This document shows, in pieces, positions 19,136 to 28,140 of a stretch of DNA of 64,000 bases. Numbering within the stretch: the first letter of the stretch is position 1; every line of letters begins with the position of its first letter. The position numbers were made by a program, and so were the translations under genes. The notes beneath the pieces are model-generated. The model had not been told where the DNA came from. It saw only the letters and a program-made list of their open reading frames with translations, and did not search any database. The stretch comes from Mycolicibacterium madagascariense (GTDB lineage Bacteria > Actinomycetota > Actinomycetes > Mycobacteriales > Mycobacteriaceae), in assembly GCF_010729665.1 (NCBI RefSeq), contig NZ_AP022610.1, positions 496,001-560,000 on the forward strand. Reading direction: 5' to 3'.

Positions 19136-20253
19136 CGCCGGTGGTGCTCGTCGTCGGCCCGTCGCGCGCGGGGGTCGGTGGGGTCGTCGCCGCGCTGCGT
19201 ACCCGGCTGCCCGACGTCGAGGTCGTCGAGGGGCCGCCGCCGCGGGCGCCCGACGCGGTGCTCGCCGTCGTCTCCGCCGCCGCCCCGATGACGCGATCGC
19301 AGTGGGCGGACGTCGAGCGCGCCTCGGCGGGCAGCGGGCTGCTCGTCGGCGTGGTCGCCAAGATCGATGCGCACCGGCAGTGGCGCGACGTCGTGGCCGC
19401 CAACCGCGACGGGGCCGAGCGCTGGGGCAGCCGCACCGCGATCCCGTGGGTCGGGGCCGCCGCCGCACCCGTTCTCGGCGACGCCGACGTCGACGAGCTC
19501 GTCCGCGTGCTGCGGGCAGGACTGGCCCGGCCGCCGATCGCGCGGGCCGTCCGAGCGGCGGTGTCGGCGAGCGACGTGCTGGCGCGCACGCGGCTGCGGC
19601 TCGTGCGGTCGGTCAGAGACGGCGCCTCGGCGCTGCGCACCGAACTACGCGCGGCCGCCGCGACCGTGCCGCCCGGCGGTGCGCAGGCCTTCGAGGTCCA
19701 GGTGCGCGCCCGCGTGGAGGTCTTCCTGAAGACCGTCGACCGCGACGTCGCCGACGCCGTGGGGGAGGCGGCGGCCGAGCTCGGCTGTGGGGACCGCGTT
19801 GCAGTTCCCCGGGGGCACGCCTGCCGGCTGGAGCCGAGCGACGCCGGGCGGCCCACGTCGTCGCGTCGGCTGGAGGCTCGGCTCGCGGCCGTGCTCGGTC
19901 TCGGTTTCGGGGTGGGCACCGCGCTCGCGGTCGGCCGGCTGGTGGCGGGCTGGGCCCCCGGCGTCTCGACGGCCGGTCTGGTGGCGGGTGCCGTCATGGG
20001 GCTGGCGCTGGGGGTGTGGGTGGTGCGCACGCGCCGCCTGCTGCACGACCGCGCGGTGCTCGACAGGTGGGTCGCCGACGTTGCTGGAACCGTGCGTTGG
20101 CACGCCGAGGCGAGGGTCGCGGAATGGTTGCTCTCGGTCGCTTCGGCGGGGCGTGACGCGGGCCCCCGGGTAGGGTCGAGAGCGACTCCTGAAGGCCCGG
20201 CTGGCAGCCTAAAACAAGTTACTGACCAGTATGAATGGCGTTGCGACGGGTGA
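19132..20253 (+). CDS. Degenerate P-loop membrane protein (Rv0210-like)
   Basis: The product is 373 residues from the GTG at 19132 that overlaps the previous stop. The N-terminus (VVLVVGPSRAGVGGVVAALR) resembles a Walker A motif lacking the Lys; VVAKIDAHRQW may be a decayed NKxD box. Two membrane helices lie at about 265-315. The shape, a GTPase-like head with a membrane hairpin, recalls dynamin-like or IIGP-type proteins, but I cannot assign a function. It corresponds in position to Rv0210. Confidence 0.75.
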   Translation: MTPVVLVVGPSRAGVGGVVAALRTRLPDVEVVEGPPPRAPDAVLAVVSAAAPMTRSQWADVERASAGSGLLVGVVAKIDAHRQWRDVVAANRDGAERWGSRTAIPWVGAAAAPVLGDADVDELVRVLRAGLARPPIARAVRAAVSASDVLARTRLRLVRSVRDGASALRTELRAAAATVPPGGAQAFEVQVRARVEVFLKTVDRDVADAVGEAAAELGCGDRVAVPRGHACRLEPSDAGRPTSSRRLEARLAAVLGLGFGVGTALAVGRLVAGWAPGVSTAGLVAGAVMGLALGVWVVRTRRLLHDRAVLDRWVADVAGTVRWHAEARVAEWLLSVASAGRDAGPRVGSRATPEGPAGSLKQVTDQYEWRCDG

Positions 20254-20320
20254 TTCGGGGCCGTTTCGGTCGGAATGCCCGATCTGAATCGTTCCTGTGA
20301 GACAACGGACATAGTCCCGA

Positions 20321-20349
20321 TTAACCGTGGGTATGTCACCCACGTTAAC
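20321..20349. promoter_or_regulatory. Dyad upstream of pckA
   Basis: TTAACCGTGGGT (20321-20332) and ACCCACGTTAAC (20338-20349) form an inverted repeat with one bulge around a 5-nt centre. It lies 54 nt before the pckA ATG, so a repressor or activator operator is plausible; an mRNA hairpin is the alternative. Confidence 0.5.
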
Positions 20350-20402
20350 CTCAGTCCAGGTATGACCCGCGACCGCGCCACCAGGAGATTTCAGGAGTCC
20401 TC

Positions 20403-22223
20403 ATGACCTCAGCGACCATTCCCGGTCTGGATAGCGCACCGACGACGCACGAGGGCCTGCTCGCCTGGGTTCGCGAGGTTGCCGAGCTGACCCAGCCGGA
20501 CCGCGTCCAATTCGCCGACGGCTCCGCCGAGGAATACGAGCGGCTGTGTGCGGAACTCGTCGCGGCGGGCACCTTCCAGAAGCTGAACGAGAAGAAGCAG
20601 CCCAACTCCTACCTCGCGCTGTCGGATCCGTCCGACGTGGCGCGCGTGGAGTCGCGGACCTTCATCTGCTCCGAGCGCGAGATCGACGCGGGCCCCACCA
20701 ACAACTGGATGGCCCCCGCCGAGATGCGCGGCATCATGACCGACCTGTACCGCGGATCGATGCGCGGTCGCACGATGTGGGTCGTCCCCTTCTGCATGGG
20801 CCCGCTGGACGCCGGGGACCCCAAGCTGGGTGTCGAGATCACCGACTCGGAGTACGTGGTGGTCTCGATGCGCACCATGACCCGGATGGGCAAGGCCGCG
20901 CTGGACAAGATGGGTTCCGACGGCTTCTTCGTCAAGGCGCTGCACTCGCTCGGCGCGCCGCTCGAGGAGGGCCAGGCCGACGTGCCGTGGCCGTGCAACG
21001 ACACGAAGTACATCACCCACTTCCCCGAGACCCGCGAGATCTGGAGCTACGGCTCGGGCTACGGCGGCAACGCGCTGCTCGGCAAGAAGTGCTACTCGCT
21101 GCGGATCGCCTCGGCGATGGCCCACGACGAGGGCTGGCTCGCCGAGCACATGCTGATCCTCAAGCTGATCAGCCCCGAGAACAAGGCGTACTTCATTGCG
21201 GCGGCCTTTCCGTCGGCATGCGGCAAGACCAACCTCGCGATGCTGCAGCCCACCATCCCGGGGTGGCGCGCGGAGACCGTCGGCGACGACATCGCCTGGA
21301 TGCGGTTCGGCAAGGACGGCAGGCTCTACGCCGTCAACCCCGAGTTCGGCTTCTTCGGCGTCGCGCCGGGCACCAACTGGAGCTCCAACCCCAATGCGAT
21401 GAAGACCATCGCCGCGGGCAACACCGTCTTCACCAACGTCGCCAAGACCGACGACGGCGACGTGTGGTGGGAGGGACTCGAGGGCGAGCCCGACCACCTG
21501 ATCGACTGGAAGGGCCAGGACTGGAACCTCCGCGAGACGGAAAGCAAGGCGGCGCATCCCAATTCGCGGTACTGCACGCCGATCTCGCAGTGCCCGACGC
21601 TGGCCCCGGAGTGGGACGACCCGCAGGGCGTGCCGATCTCGGCGATTCTGTTCGGCGGCCGGCGCAAGACGACGGTGCCACTCATCACGCAGGCCCGCGA
21701 CTGGCAGCACGGCGTCTTCATCGGCGCCACGCTCGGTTCCGAGCAGACCGCCGCGGCCGAGGGCAAGGTCGGCACCGTCCGCCGCGACCCGATGGCCATG
21801 CTGCCGTTCCTCGGCTACAACGTGGGCGATTACTTCCAGCACTGGATCGACCTCGGCAAGAACGCCGACGAGTCCAAGCTGCCCGCGGTGTTCTTCGTGA
21901 ACTGGTTCCGGCGCGGTGACAACGGCCGCTTCCTGTGGCCCGGCTTCGGCGAGAACAGCCGGGTGCTGAAGTGGGCGATCGAGCGCATCGAGCACGCGGC
22001 CGAGGGCAAGAGCACCCCGATCGGCATCGTGCCGACGGCTGCCGACCTGGATCTCGACGGGCTCGACGTCGATGCCGCCGATGTCGACGAGGCGCTCGCG
22101 GTCAATCCCGAGGAGTGGCGCAAGGAACTGCCGCTCATCGAGGAGTGGTTCGAGTTCGTCGGCGAGAAGCTGCCCACCGGCATCAAGGACGAGTTCGACG
22201 CGCTGAAGACCCGCCTCGCCTAA
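20403..22223 (+). CDS. pckA: Phosphoenolpyruvate carboxykinase (GTP)
   Basis: The product is 606 residues, the normal length for GTP-dependent PEPCK. Visible motifs include [13 protein letters not shown] (kinase-1a/P-loop with the reactive Cys), [13 protein letters not shown] (metal-binding kinase-2 region), [12 protein letters not shown] and [26 protein letters not shown]. The enzyme converts oxaloacetate and GTP to phosphoenolpyruvate, the gluconeogenic entry needed for growth on fatty acids. It is transcribed alone; a dyad lies upstream and a long perfect hairpin follows the stop. Rv0211 is the orthologue by position. Confidence 0.97.
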   Translation: MTSATIPGLDSAPTTHEGLLAWVREVAELTQPDRVQFADGSAEEYERLCAELVAAGTFQKLNEKKQPNSYLALSDPSDVARVESRTFICSEREIDAGPTNNWMAPAEMRGIMTDLYRGSMRGRTMWVVPFCMGPLDAGDPKLGVEITDSEYVVVSMRTMTRMGKAALDKMGSDGFFVKALHSLGAPLEEGQADVPWPCNDTKYITHFPETREIWSYGSGYGGNALLGKKCYSLRIASAMAHDEGWLAEHMLILKLISPENKAYFIAAAFPSACGKTNLAMLQPTIPGWRAETVGDDIAWMRFGKDGRLYAVNPEFGFFGVAPGTNWSSNPNAMKTIAAGNTVFTNVAKTDDGDVWWEGLEGEPDHLIDWKGQDWNLRETESKAAHPNSRYCTPISQCPTLAPEWDDPQGVPISAILFGGRRKTTVPLITQARDWQHGVFIGATLGSEQTAAAEGKVGTVRRDPMAMLPFLGYNVGDYFQHWIDLGKNADESKLPAVFFVNWFRRGDNGRFLWPGFGENSRVLKWAIERIEHAAEGKSTPIGIVPTAADLDLDGLDVDAADVDEALAVNPEEWRKELPLIEEWFEFVGEKLPTGIKDEFDALKTRLA

Positions 22224-22234
22224 GTTTCTTCCCG

Positions 22235-22291
22235 CGAGCAGACGCAAAGGGCCCTGAATCCACGCGATTGAGGGCCCTTTGCGTCTGCTCG
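22235..22291. terminator. Long perfect hairpin after pckA
   Basis: A 21-bp perfect inverted repeat (22235-22255 with 22271-22291) around a 15-nt loop lies 11 nt after the pckA stop. The inner arm is AAAGGGCCCT. There is no downstream T-tract, as is common for mycobacterial terminators, so termination is inferred from position and stem strength. Confidence 0.75.
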
Positions 22292-22321
22292 GCGGGTGGC
22301 GGGGGGCTGGTCGGCGGGGTA

Positions 22322-22353
22322 CTTGACACCCGTCAAGTCGGGCGTCGTACAGT
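22322..22353 (+). promoter_or_regulatory. fadD4 promoter with overlapping palindrome
   Basis: A perfect -35 hexamer TTGACA (22323-22328) and a -10 box TACAGT (22348-22353) are 19 nt apart. The -10 ends 7 nt before the ATG at 22361, so the mRNA is probably leaderless. The palindrome CTTGACACCCGTCAAG (22322-22337) covers the -35 and looks like a repressor operator. Confidence 0.6.
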
Positions 22354-22360
22354 TCTGCTC

Positions 22361-23881
22361 ATGCAGATTCGCGACACCGCCGTTGCCACGCCCGACAAGC
22401 CCGCGATCATCATGCACCCGTCGGGAACGGTGGTGACGTTCGGCGAGCTGGAGGCCAGGGCGAACCAGCTGGCGCACTTCTTCCGCGAGGCCGGACTCGT
22501 CGAGGGTGACGCCGTGGCCATCCTCATGGAGAACAGCGAACACATGCATGCCGTCATGTGGGCGGCGCGCCGGGCCGGGCTGTACTACGTCCCCATCAAC
22601 ACCCATCTCACCGCCGCCGAGGTCGCGTACATCGTCGACAACTCCAGCGCGAAGGCCATCGTCGGCTCCGGCGGCCTGACCGACGTCCTGGCCGATCTCG
22701 AAGCCGAGCTGCCGGGCGGGCTCCCGCCGGTGCTCCTCGTCGCCGACGCCGACCTTGACGGCTGGCAGCGCTATCCGGAATGCGTTGCCGCCCAACCCGT
22801 TACCCCGATCGACGACGAGATCGAGGGCGATCTGCTGCAGTACTCCTCGGGCACCACGGGGCGGCCGAAGGGGATCAAGCGCGCCCTGCCACACCTGCCG
22901 CCCTCGGAGGTGCCCGGGTTGATGGCCGCCCTGGTCGGATTCTGGACGACCCCGGACGCGGTGTACCTCAGTCCCGCGCCGCTGTACCACACCGCTCCCT
23001 CGGTGTGGTCGATGCAGACGCAGGCCGCCGGCATCACCACCGTCGTACTCGAGAAGTTCAGCCCCGAGGGCGCACTCGAGGCGATCCAGCGACACCGGGT
23101 CACCCACGGCCAGTTCGTTCCGGTGATGTTCACCAGGATGCTGAAACTGCCCGAGGCCGTGCGCAACTCGTATGACGTGTCGAGCCTGCAGCGCGTCATG
23201 CATGCGGCCGCACCGTGCCCGGTGGAGATCAAGATGCAGATGATGGATTGGTGGGGGCCGATCATCGACGAGTACTACGCCTCCTCCGAGGCCATCGGTT
23301 CGACGCTCATCACGGCCGAGGAGTACCTGACGCACCCCGGTTCGGTGGGCAGGTCGATGATGACGCCGCTGCACATCGTCGGCGAGGACGGCAACGAACT
23401 GCCGCCCGGTGTGGCCGGTGAGATCTACTTCGAGGGCGGCAACGACTTCGAGTACCTCAACGATCCCGACAAGACGGCGTCCTCGCGCGACGCGCACGGC
23501 TGGAAGACCGTGGGCGACATCGGCTACGTCGACGAGGACGGCTACCTGTACCTCACCGACCGGCGCCACCACATGATCATCTCGGGCGGGGTCAACATCT
23601 ACCCGCAGGAGGCGGAGAACATGTTGGTCACCCACCCCAAGGTGATGGACGCCGCGGTGTTCGGCGTGCCCGACGACGACATGGGGCAGAGCGTCAAGGG
23701 CGTGGTCCAGACCGTCGACGAGGCCGATGCCACCGACGCCTTCGCCGACGAACTGCTGGCGTGGTTGCGAGATCGGTTGGCGCACTTCAAGTGTCCGCGG
23801 TCGATCTCGTTCGAGGCGCAGCTGCCGCGCACCGACACCGGCAAGCTGTACAAGCAGGAGCTGATCAAGAAGTACTCGTGA
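22361..23881 (+). CDS. fadD4: Fatty-acid--CoA ligase FadD4
   Basis: The 506-residue ANL-superfamily enzyme carries the AMP-binding motif YSSGTTGRPKG, the A5 motif YYASSEAIGSTLI, the hinge motif YLTDRRHHMIISGGVNIYP and C-terminal Lys in TDTGKLYKQEL. It activates a carboxylic acid to its acyl-CoA through an acyl-adenylate. No membrane segment is seen. The stop overlaps the GTG of the following crotonase gene, forming a two-gene operon. The position after pckA matches Rv0214; the true substrate is unknown. Confidence 0.92.
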   Translation: MQIRDTAVATPDKPAIIMHPSGTVVTFGELEARANQLAHFFREAGLVEGDAVAILMENSEHMHAVMWAARRAGLYYVPINTHLTAAEVAYIVDNSSAKAIVGSGGLTDVLADLEAELPGGLPPVLLVADADLDGWQRYPECVAAQPVTPIDDEIEGDLLQYSSGTTGRPKGIKRALPHLPPSEVPGLMAALVGFWTTPDAVYLSPAPLYHTAPSVWSMQTQAAGITTVVLEKFSPEGALEAIQRHRVTHGQFVPVMFTRMLKLPEAVRNSYDVSSLQRVMHAAAPCPVEIKMQMMDWWGPIIDEYYASSEAIGSTLITAEEYLTHPGSVGRSMMTPLHIVGEDGNELPPGVAGEIYFEGGNDFEYLNDPDKTASSRDAHGWKTVGDIGYVDEDGYLYLTDRRHHMIISGGVNIYPQEAENMLVTHPKVMDAAVFGVPDDDMGQSVKGVVQTVDEADATDAFADELLAWLRDRLAHFKCPRSISFEAQLPRTDTGKLYKQELIKKYS

Positions 23882-24759
23882 AGCACGTCAGCGTCGGGGA
23901 CGGGACCCTGGTCGAGTCGGATTCCCCCGAGGGCGCCTCGTTCTCGCTGACCGAGGAGCCGAGCACCGACCGCCGGGCGATCACCGTGGCCTCGGTGCCC
24001 GACGCCGTCGCCGAGATCGCGGAACGGGTGAGCAGGTGGCCGATCGCCGCCGCGGTGTGCGACGACGTGCTGCGTGCCTTCGACCCCCGAATGGCCACGC
24101 GCGCAGGCATTGTCACCGAGTCGCTGGCGTATTCGACTCTGCAGGCCGGCCCGGAGTTCGCGCGCTGGCTGAGCGAGCGCGGTCCGGCGACGGTGCCCGC
24201 GCTGCCGGATCCGGTGGTGTCGGCCCGTGACGGCGACGCGCTCTACGTGTGGTTCAACCGCGCCGCGAGGCACAACGCCTTCTCGACCGACGCCCGCGCG
24301 GCGCTGCTGGAGGCACTCGAGGTCGCCCGGCTCGACCCGTCGGTGACCGAACTGGTCCTGTGCGGCAACGGCCCATCCTTCTGCAGCGGAGGCGATCTCG
24401 CGGAGTTCGGCACGTTCGACGATCCGGCGTCGGCGCACCTGGCCCGCACGCGGTACAGCCCCGCCCTCGTCCTTGACGAGATCACCGCGCGCCTGGGGCG
24501 AAGCTGCCGCGCCGAGGTGCACGGCCGCGTGCTCGGCAGCGGGCTGGAGATGATGGCCTTCTGCGGCCACGTGAGCGCCCACTGCGACACCGTGTTCGGC
24601 CTGCCCGAGCTGACGCTCGGTCTCATCCCCGGAGCGGGCGGCACGGTCAGCGTCACCCGGCGGATCGGGCGCTGGCGCACGGCGTATCTGGTGCTGTCGG
24701 GTGCCACGATCGACGCCGCGACCGCACTCGAGTGGGGTCTGGTCGACGCCGTCGCCTAG
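23878..24759 (+). CDS. Enoyl-CoA hydratase/isomerase family protein with N-terminal extension
   Basis: The product is 293 residues. The crotonase fold occupies about residues 110-293: oxyanion-hole segments SFCSGGDLAEFG and GRVLGSGLEM, then LPELTLGLIPGAGGT, with Glu at the usual catalytic position. The first 100 or so residues form an extra domain (PDAVAEIAERVSRWPIAAAV) that ordinary hydratases lack. It is coupled to fadD4 by GTGA, so it probably acts on the CoA ester that FadD4 makes. The stop overlaps that of convergent fadE3 (CTAG). It is not present between Rv0214 and Rv0215c in the order I know. Confidence 0.85.
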   Translation: MKHVSVGDGTLVESDSPEGASFSLTEEPSTDRRAITVASVPDAVAEIAERVSRWPIAAAVCDDVLRAFDPRMATRAGIVTESLAYSTLQAGPEFARWLSERGPATVPALPDPVVSARDGDALYVWFNRAARHNAFSTDARAALLEALEVARLDPSVTELVLCGNGPSFCSGGDLAEFGTFDDPASAHLARTRYSPALVLDEITARLGRSCRAEVHGRVLGSGLEMMAFCGHVSAHCDTVFGLPELTLGLIPGAGGTVSVTRRIGRWRTAYLVLSGATIDAATALEWGLVDAVA

Positions 24760-25913
24760 ATCCCGCCGCGGGCCACCAGTTGGCTCGCGATGACGTTGCG
24801 CTGGATCTCGTTGGTGCCCTCGCCGACGATCATCAGCGGCGCGTCGCGGAAGTAGCGCTCGACGTCGTACTCGGTGGAGTATCCGTAGCCGCCGTGGATG
24901 CGGACGGCGTTCAGGGCGATCTCCATCGCCGCCTCGGAGGCGAACAGCTTGGCCATGCCGGCCTCCATGTCGGCCCGCTCGCCGCCGTCGTAGCGGTCGG
25001 CGGCATGCAGCGTCAGCTGGCGCGCGGCGGTGAGCTTGGTGGCCATGTCGGCGAGGTAGTGGCCGACCGCCTGGTGCTTCCAGATGGGCTGGCCGAAGCT
25101 CTCGCGCTGCTGGGCGTAGGCCAGCGCGTCCTCCAGCGCCGCCGTCGCGACGCCGAGCGCGCGGGCCGCCACCTGGATGCGCCCGGTCTCGAGGCCCTTC
25201 ATCATCTGCGCGAAACCCCTGCCCGGCTCGCCGCCGAGGATGGCCGTGGCGGGAATCCGGTAGTCGGTGAAGGCCAATTCGCATGACTCGACCCCCTTGT
25301 AGCCGAGCTTCGGCAGATCGCGGGACACCGTCAACCCGTCGCCGTGCTCGACGAGCACGATCGAGATCCCCCTGTGGGCCGGCGTCGCCCGGGGATCGGT
25401 CTTGCAGAGCAGGGCGATCAGCCCGGACCGCCGGGCATTGGTGATCCACGTCTTGGCACCGTTGATCACCAGCTCGTCGCCGTCGGACGCCGCGACGGTC
25501 GTCATGGCCTGCAGGTCCGACCCGCCGCCCGGCTCGGTGAGCGCCATGGTCGCGCGCATCTCCCCGGTGGCCATCGCCGGCAGGTAGCGCCGCTTCTGCT
25601 CCTCGGTGCCGAAGAGTCCCAGCAGCTTCGCCACGACGGTGTGCCCACCCATCGCTCCCGCCAGGCTCATCCACCCGCGCGCCAGTTCCTGGGTGACGTG
25701 CACGTAGCACCGGGTCGAGACGGGGGTGCCGTCGTAGTCCTCGTCGATCGCGAGGCCGAAGATGCCGAGCTGCTTCATCTGCTCGATCCACGCCTCGGGG
25801 TAGGCCCCGGAGTGTTCGACGTCGCGCACCGTCGGCTTGACGTCGCGGTCGACGAACGCCCGGACGGTGTCGACGAGCATGGTCTCTTCTGTGGTCAGCA
25901 CGGGTTCCATCAT
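24756..25913 (-). CDS. fadE3: Acyl-CoA dehydrogenase FadE3
   Basis: The 385-residue flavoprotein has the ACAD signatures ALTEPGGGSDLQAM (substrate/FAD loop), GRIQVAARALGVA and QRESFGQPIWKHQAVGHYLADM. The C-terminal NAVRIHGGYGYSTEYDVERYFRDAPLMIVGEGTNEIQRNVIA contains the catalytic Glu in the EGT motif. It oxidises an acyl-CoA to the 2-enoyl-CoA. ATG codons at 25913 and 25910 are both possible. It is divergent from the Rv0216-like gene with a 41-bp gap. Confidence 0.92.
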   Translation of the reverse strand: MMEPVLTTEETMLVDTVRAFVDRDVKPTVRDVEHSGAYPEAWIEQMKQLGIFGLAIDEDYDGTPVSTRCYVHVTQELARGWMSLAGAMGGHTVVAKLLGLFGTEEQKRRYLPAMATGEMRATMALTEPGGGSDLQAMTTVAASDGDELVINGAKTWITNARRSGLIALLCKTDPRATPAHRGISIVLVEHGDGLTVSRDLPKLGYKGVESCELAFTDYRIPATAILGGEPGRGFAQMMKGLETGRIQVAARALGVATAALEDALAYAQQRESFGQPIWKHQAVGHYLADMATKLTAARQLTLHAADRYDGGERADMEAGMAKLFASEAAMEIALNAVRIHGGYGYSTEYDVERYFRDAPLMIVGEGTNEIQRNVIASQLVARGGI

Positions 25914-25954
25914 GTACCGGGCCGCGTTGACACCTCGATCGGCGTACTGCCAGC

Positions 25955-26923
25955 ATGGGTGACGTGACGCCGGGTGGACCGTACTTCGACGATCTGCACG
26001 TGGGCCAGGTGTTCGCCGACGCACCGTCGATGACGCTCAGCCCAGGGGCCGCGGCCGTGCACCAGTCGATCCTCGGGGACCGGCTGCGCCTGCCGCTCGA
26101 CGCCAGCCTGACCCACGCCGTCACCGGGGCCCCGGCCGCACTCGCTCATCCGGCGCTGGTGTGCGACGTCGCGATCGGGCAGAGCACGCTGGCGACCCAG
26201 CGCGTCAAGGCCAATCTCTTCTATCGCGGCCTGTGGTTTCACCGGTATCCCATCATCGGCGACACCCTCTACACCCGCACCGAAGTGGTTGGGCTGAAAC
26301 AGAATTCGACCAAGCCGGGGCGGCCGTCGACCGGGCTGGCGGCCCTGCGGATGACGACGATCGACCAGGCCGACCGGCTGGTGCTCGACTTTCACCGCTG
26401 CGCGATGATCCCGCTGCGCGACGGTGCGGACGACACCGGCCACGCCGACGATCTGTCGACGATCGGTGCCGGGACACCGGTGCCGCCCGACCCCACGGCC
26501 GACTGGGACGCCGAGGCCTTCCGGTCCCGCGTATCGGGGTCGGGCGCGGTGCCGACGGGCACGGTGCTGCGCACCACGGCCGACGTGGTGAGCAGCGCGC
26601 CGGAACTCGCCCGGCTGACGTTGAACATCGCTGCCGCCCATCATGATTGGCGCGCCGGCGGTGAGCGCCTGGTGTATGGCGGGCACACCATCGGGTTGGC
26701 GCTGGCTCAGGTGACCCGCGTGCTGCCCAACGTCGTCACGGTGCTCGGCTGGGAATCCTGCGACCACACCGGCCCGGTGCGCGAGGGCGACACCCTCTAC
26801 AGCGACGTGCACGTCGAGGACGTCCGCGACGGCGTGCTGCACCTGCGGTCGGTGGTCTTCGCCGTCGGGGAGCCCGACCGCCAGGTGCTGGACTGGAGAT
26901 TCCGCGCGCTTGTCTGGCAGTGA
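25955..26923 (+). CDS. Double-hotdog hydratase-like protein (Rv0216-like)
   Basis: The product is 322 residues. Two hotdog-fold halves are suggested: FDDLHVGQVFADAPSMTLS at the N-terminus and RLVYGGHTIGLALAQVTRVLPNVV in the second half, which resembles the hydratase loop of MaoC-type proteins. Rv0216 has a known crystal structure with this fold but lacks a complete R-hydratase active site. The 3' end overlaps the next gene by 14 nt, so a role in CoA-ester metabolism with the CoA transferase is likely. Confidence 0.85.
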   Translation: MGDVTPGGPYFDDLHVGQVFADAPSMTLSPGAAAVHQSILGDRLRLPLDASLTHAVTGAPAALAHPALVCDVAIGQSTLATQRVKANLFYRGLWFHRYPIIGDTLYTRTEVVGLKQNSTKPGRPSTGLAALRMTTIDQADRLVLDFHRCAMIPLRDGADDTGHADDLSTIGAGTPVPPDPTADWDAEAFRSRVSGSGAVPTGTVLRTTADVVSSAPELARLTLNIAAAHHDWRAGGERLVYGGHTIGLALAQVTRVLPNVVTVLGWESCDHTGPVREGDTLYSDVHVEDVRDGVLHLRSVVFAVGEPDRQVLDWRFRALVWQ

Positions 26924-28088
26924 GGCGCGCGAGTGGGGGGCCAGCGGGCTGGCCCATCTGACCGGCCGGCCCGACGGCGCCCCAGACTTCTCCCGCGCTG
27001 CCGTCCTGCGTCAGGCCGCGTCCCTGGCCGACGACCTCGCGGGCCGACTGGGCATCGACGTGTCGGCCGCCGAACTGCTGGCCGGCCGGGCGGGGCTGCT
27101 CGGTCTGTCGCGGCGGGGGCGGGTGTCCGCGGGTGGGGCGTCGCGGCTGCTGCGCGCCGCCGATGGGTGGTGGGCGCTGACGCTGTCGCGGCCCGACGAC
27201 GTCGACGCGGTGCCGGCCCTGGTCGAGCTGGACGTCGTGCCGGACGATCCGTGGCGGGCGGTCGAATCCTGGTGCGCCACATGCGATGTCGCCGATGTGG
27301 TGGACCGGTCCCGGCTCCTCGGCCTGCCCGCGGCCGCGCTTGGGGAGGCCAGTCCCGCCGGGCCGGTCATCCGCCGCCTCGGCCCGCGCGCCGCACCCCG
27401 CCCCGTGCCCGGTCTCCTCGTGGTCGACCTGTCGTCGATGTGGGCGGGCCCGCTGTGCGGGCAACTGCTGGCGAGGGCAGGCGCGACGGTCGTGAAGGTC
27501 GAAACCCCGGGGCGGCCGGACGGGACGCGGGCCGGTGATCGCCGATTCTTCGACTGGATGAACGCTGGAAAGCTCTGCTACTCAGCTGATCTCGCCGAGA
27601 AGACCAGGGCCCTGCTCGAGACGGCCGACGTCGTCATCGAGTCCTCACGGCCGGCCGCCTTGCGCCAGCGTGGTCTCGGCGCGGAAGACGTTGCGGCCCA
27701 ACCCGGCCGGGTCTGGCTGCGCATCACCGGATACGGCGCCGACGTAGACCGGGCGAACTGGACCGCCTTCGGCGACGACGCGGCGGTGGCGGGCGGGGTG
27801 GTCGGCCGCAGTGTCGACGGGCCGGTGTTCTGCGGCGACGCGATCGCCGACCCGCTGACGGGGATGCAGGCCGCGCTGCAGGTCGCCGAATCCCTGGCCC
27901 GCGGGGGAGGTGAGGTCATCGACGTCGCGATGGCCTCCGTGGCGGCGACCTACGCGATGCTGCCCGAGTCGGCGAGCGAAACCGACCTTCCCGCAATGCC
28001 TCCCGCGGCCCCGGTCGTATGCCAGCGCGCTGGCGACCTCGGTGCCGACGACGCTCTCGTCGAGCGGTTGGTGGCGGAGCGGGCCTAA
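26910..28088 (+). CDS. CaiB/BaiF-type CoA transferase (class III), divergent
   Basis: The product is 392 residues from a TTG at 26910 with GGAGAT upstream; no ATG or GTG fits better. The class III core starts near residue 165 (GLLVVDLSSMWAGPLCGQLLARAGATVVKVE) and includes FCGDAIADPLTGMQAAL, where the catalytic Asp is expected. The first 160 residues (repeated Ala/Leu helices and a WWALTLSRPDD segment) are not the usual N-terminus, while the C-terminal domain is shortened. It may represent a rearranged or degraded family member. It overlaps the Rv0216-like gene. Confidence 0.75.
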   Translation: MSGSEAREWGASGLAHLTGRPDGAPDFSRAAVLRQAASLADDLAGRLGIDVSAAELLAGRAGLLGLSRRGRVSAGGASRLLRAADGWWALTLSRPDDVDAVPALVELDVVPDDPWRAVESWCATCDVADVVDRSRLLGLPAAALGEASPAGPVIRRLGPRAAPRPVPGLLVVDLSSMWAGPLCGQLLARAGATVVKVETPGRPDGTRAGDRRFFDWMNAGKLCYSADLAEKTRALLETADVVIESSRPAALRQRGLGAEDVAAQPGRVWLRITGYGADVDRANWTAFGDDAAVAGGVVGRSVDGPVFCGDAIADPLTGMQAALQVAESLARGGGEVIDVAMASVAATYAMLPESASETDLPAMPPAAPVVCQRAGDLGADDALVERLVAERA

Positions 28089-28140
28089 CCGCCGATTCAC
28101 GGAAGTTGGGGAGCGGCGGGCGCGACCAAACCGACACAGA

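Noticed and set aside
22235..22291. The long hairpin after pckA as a CRISPR-like repeat or riboswitch
   Set aside because: There is only one copy in the window and it follows a stop codon rather than preceding a gene at riboswitch distance with an aptamer; a terminator fits better.
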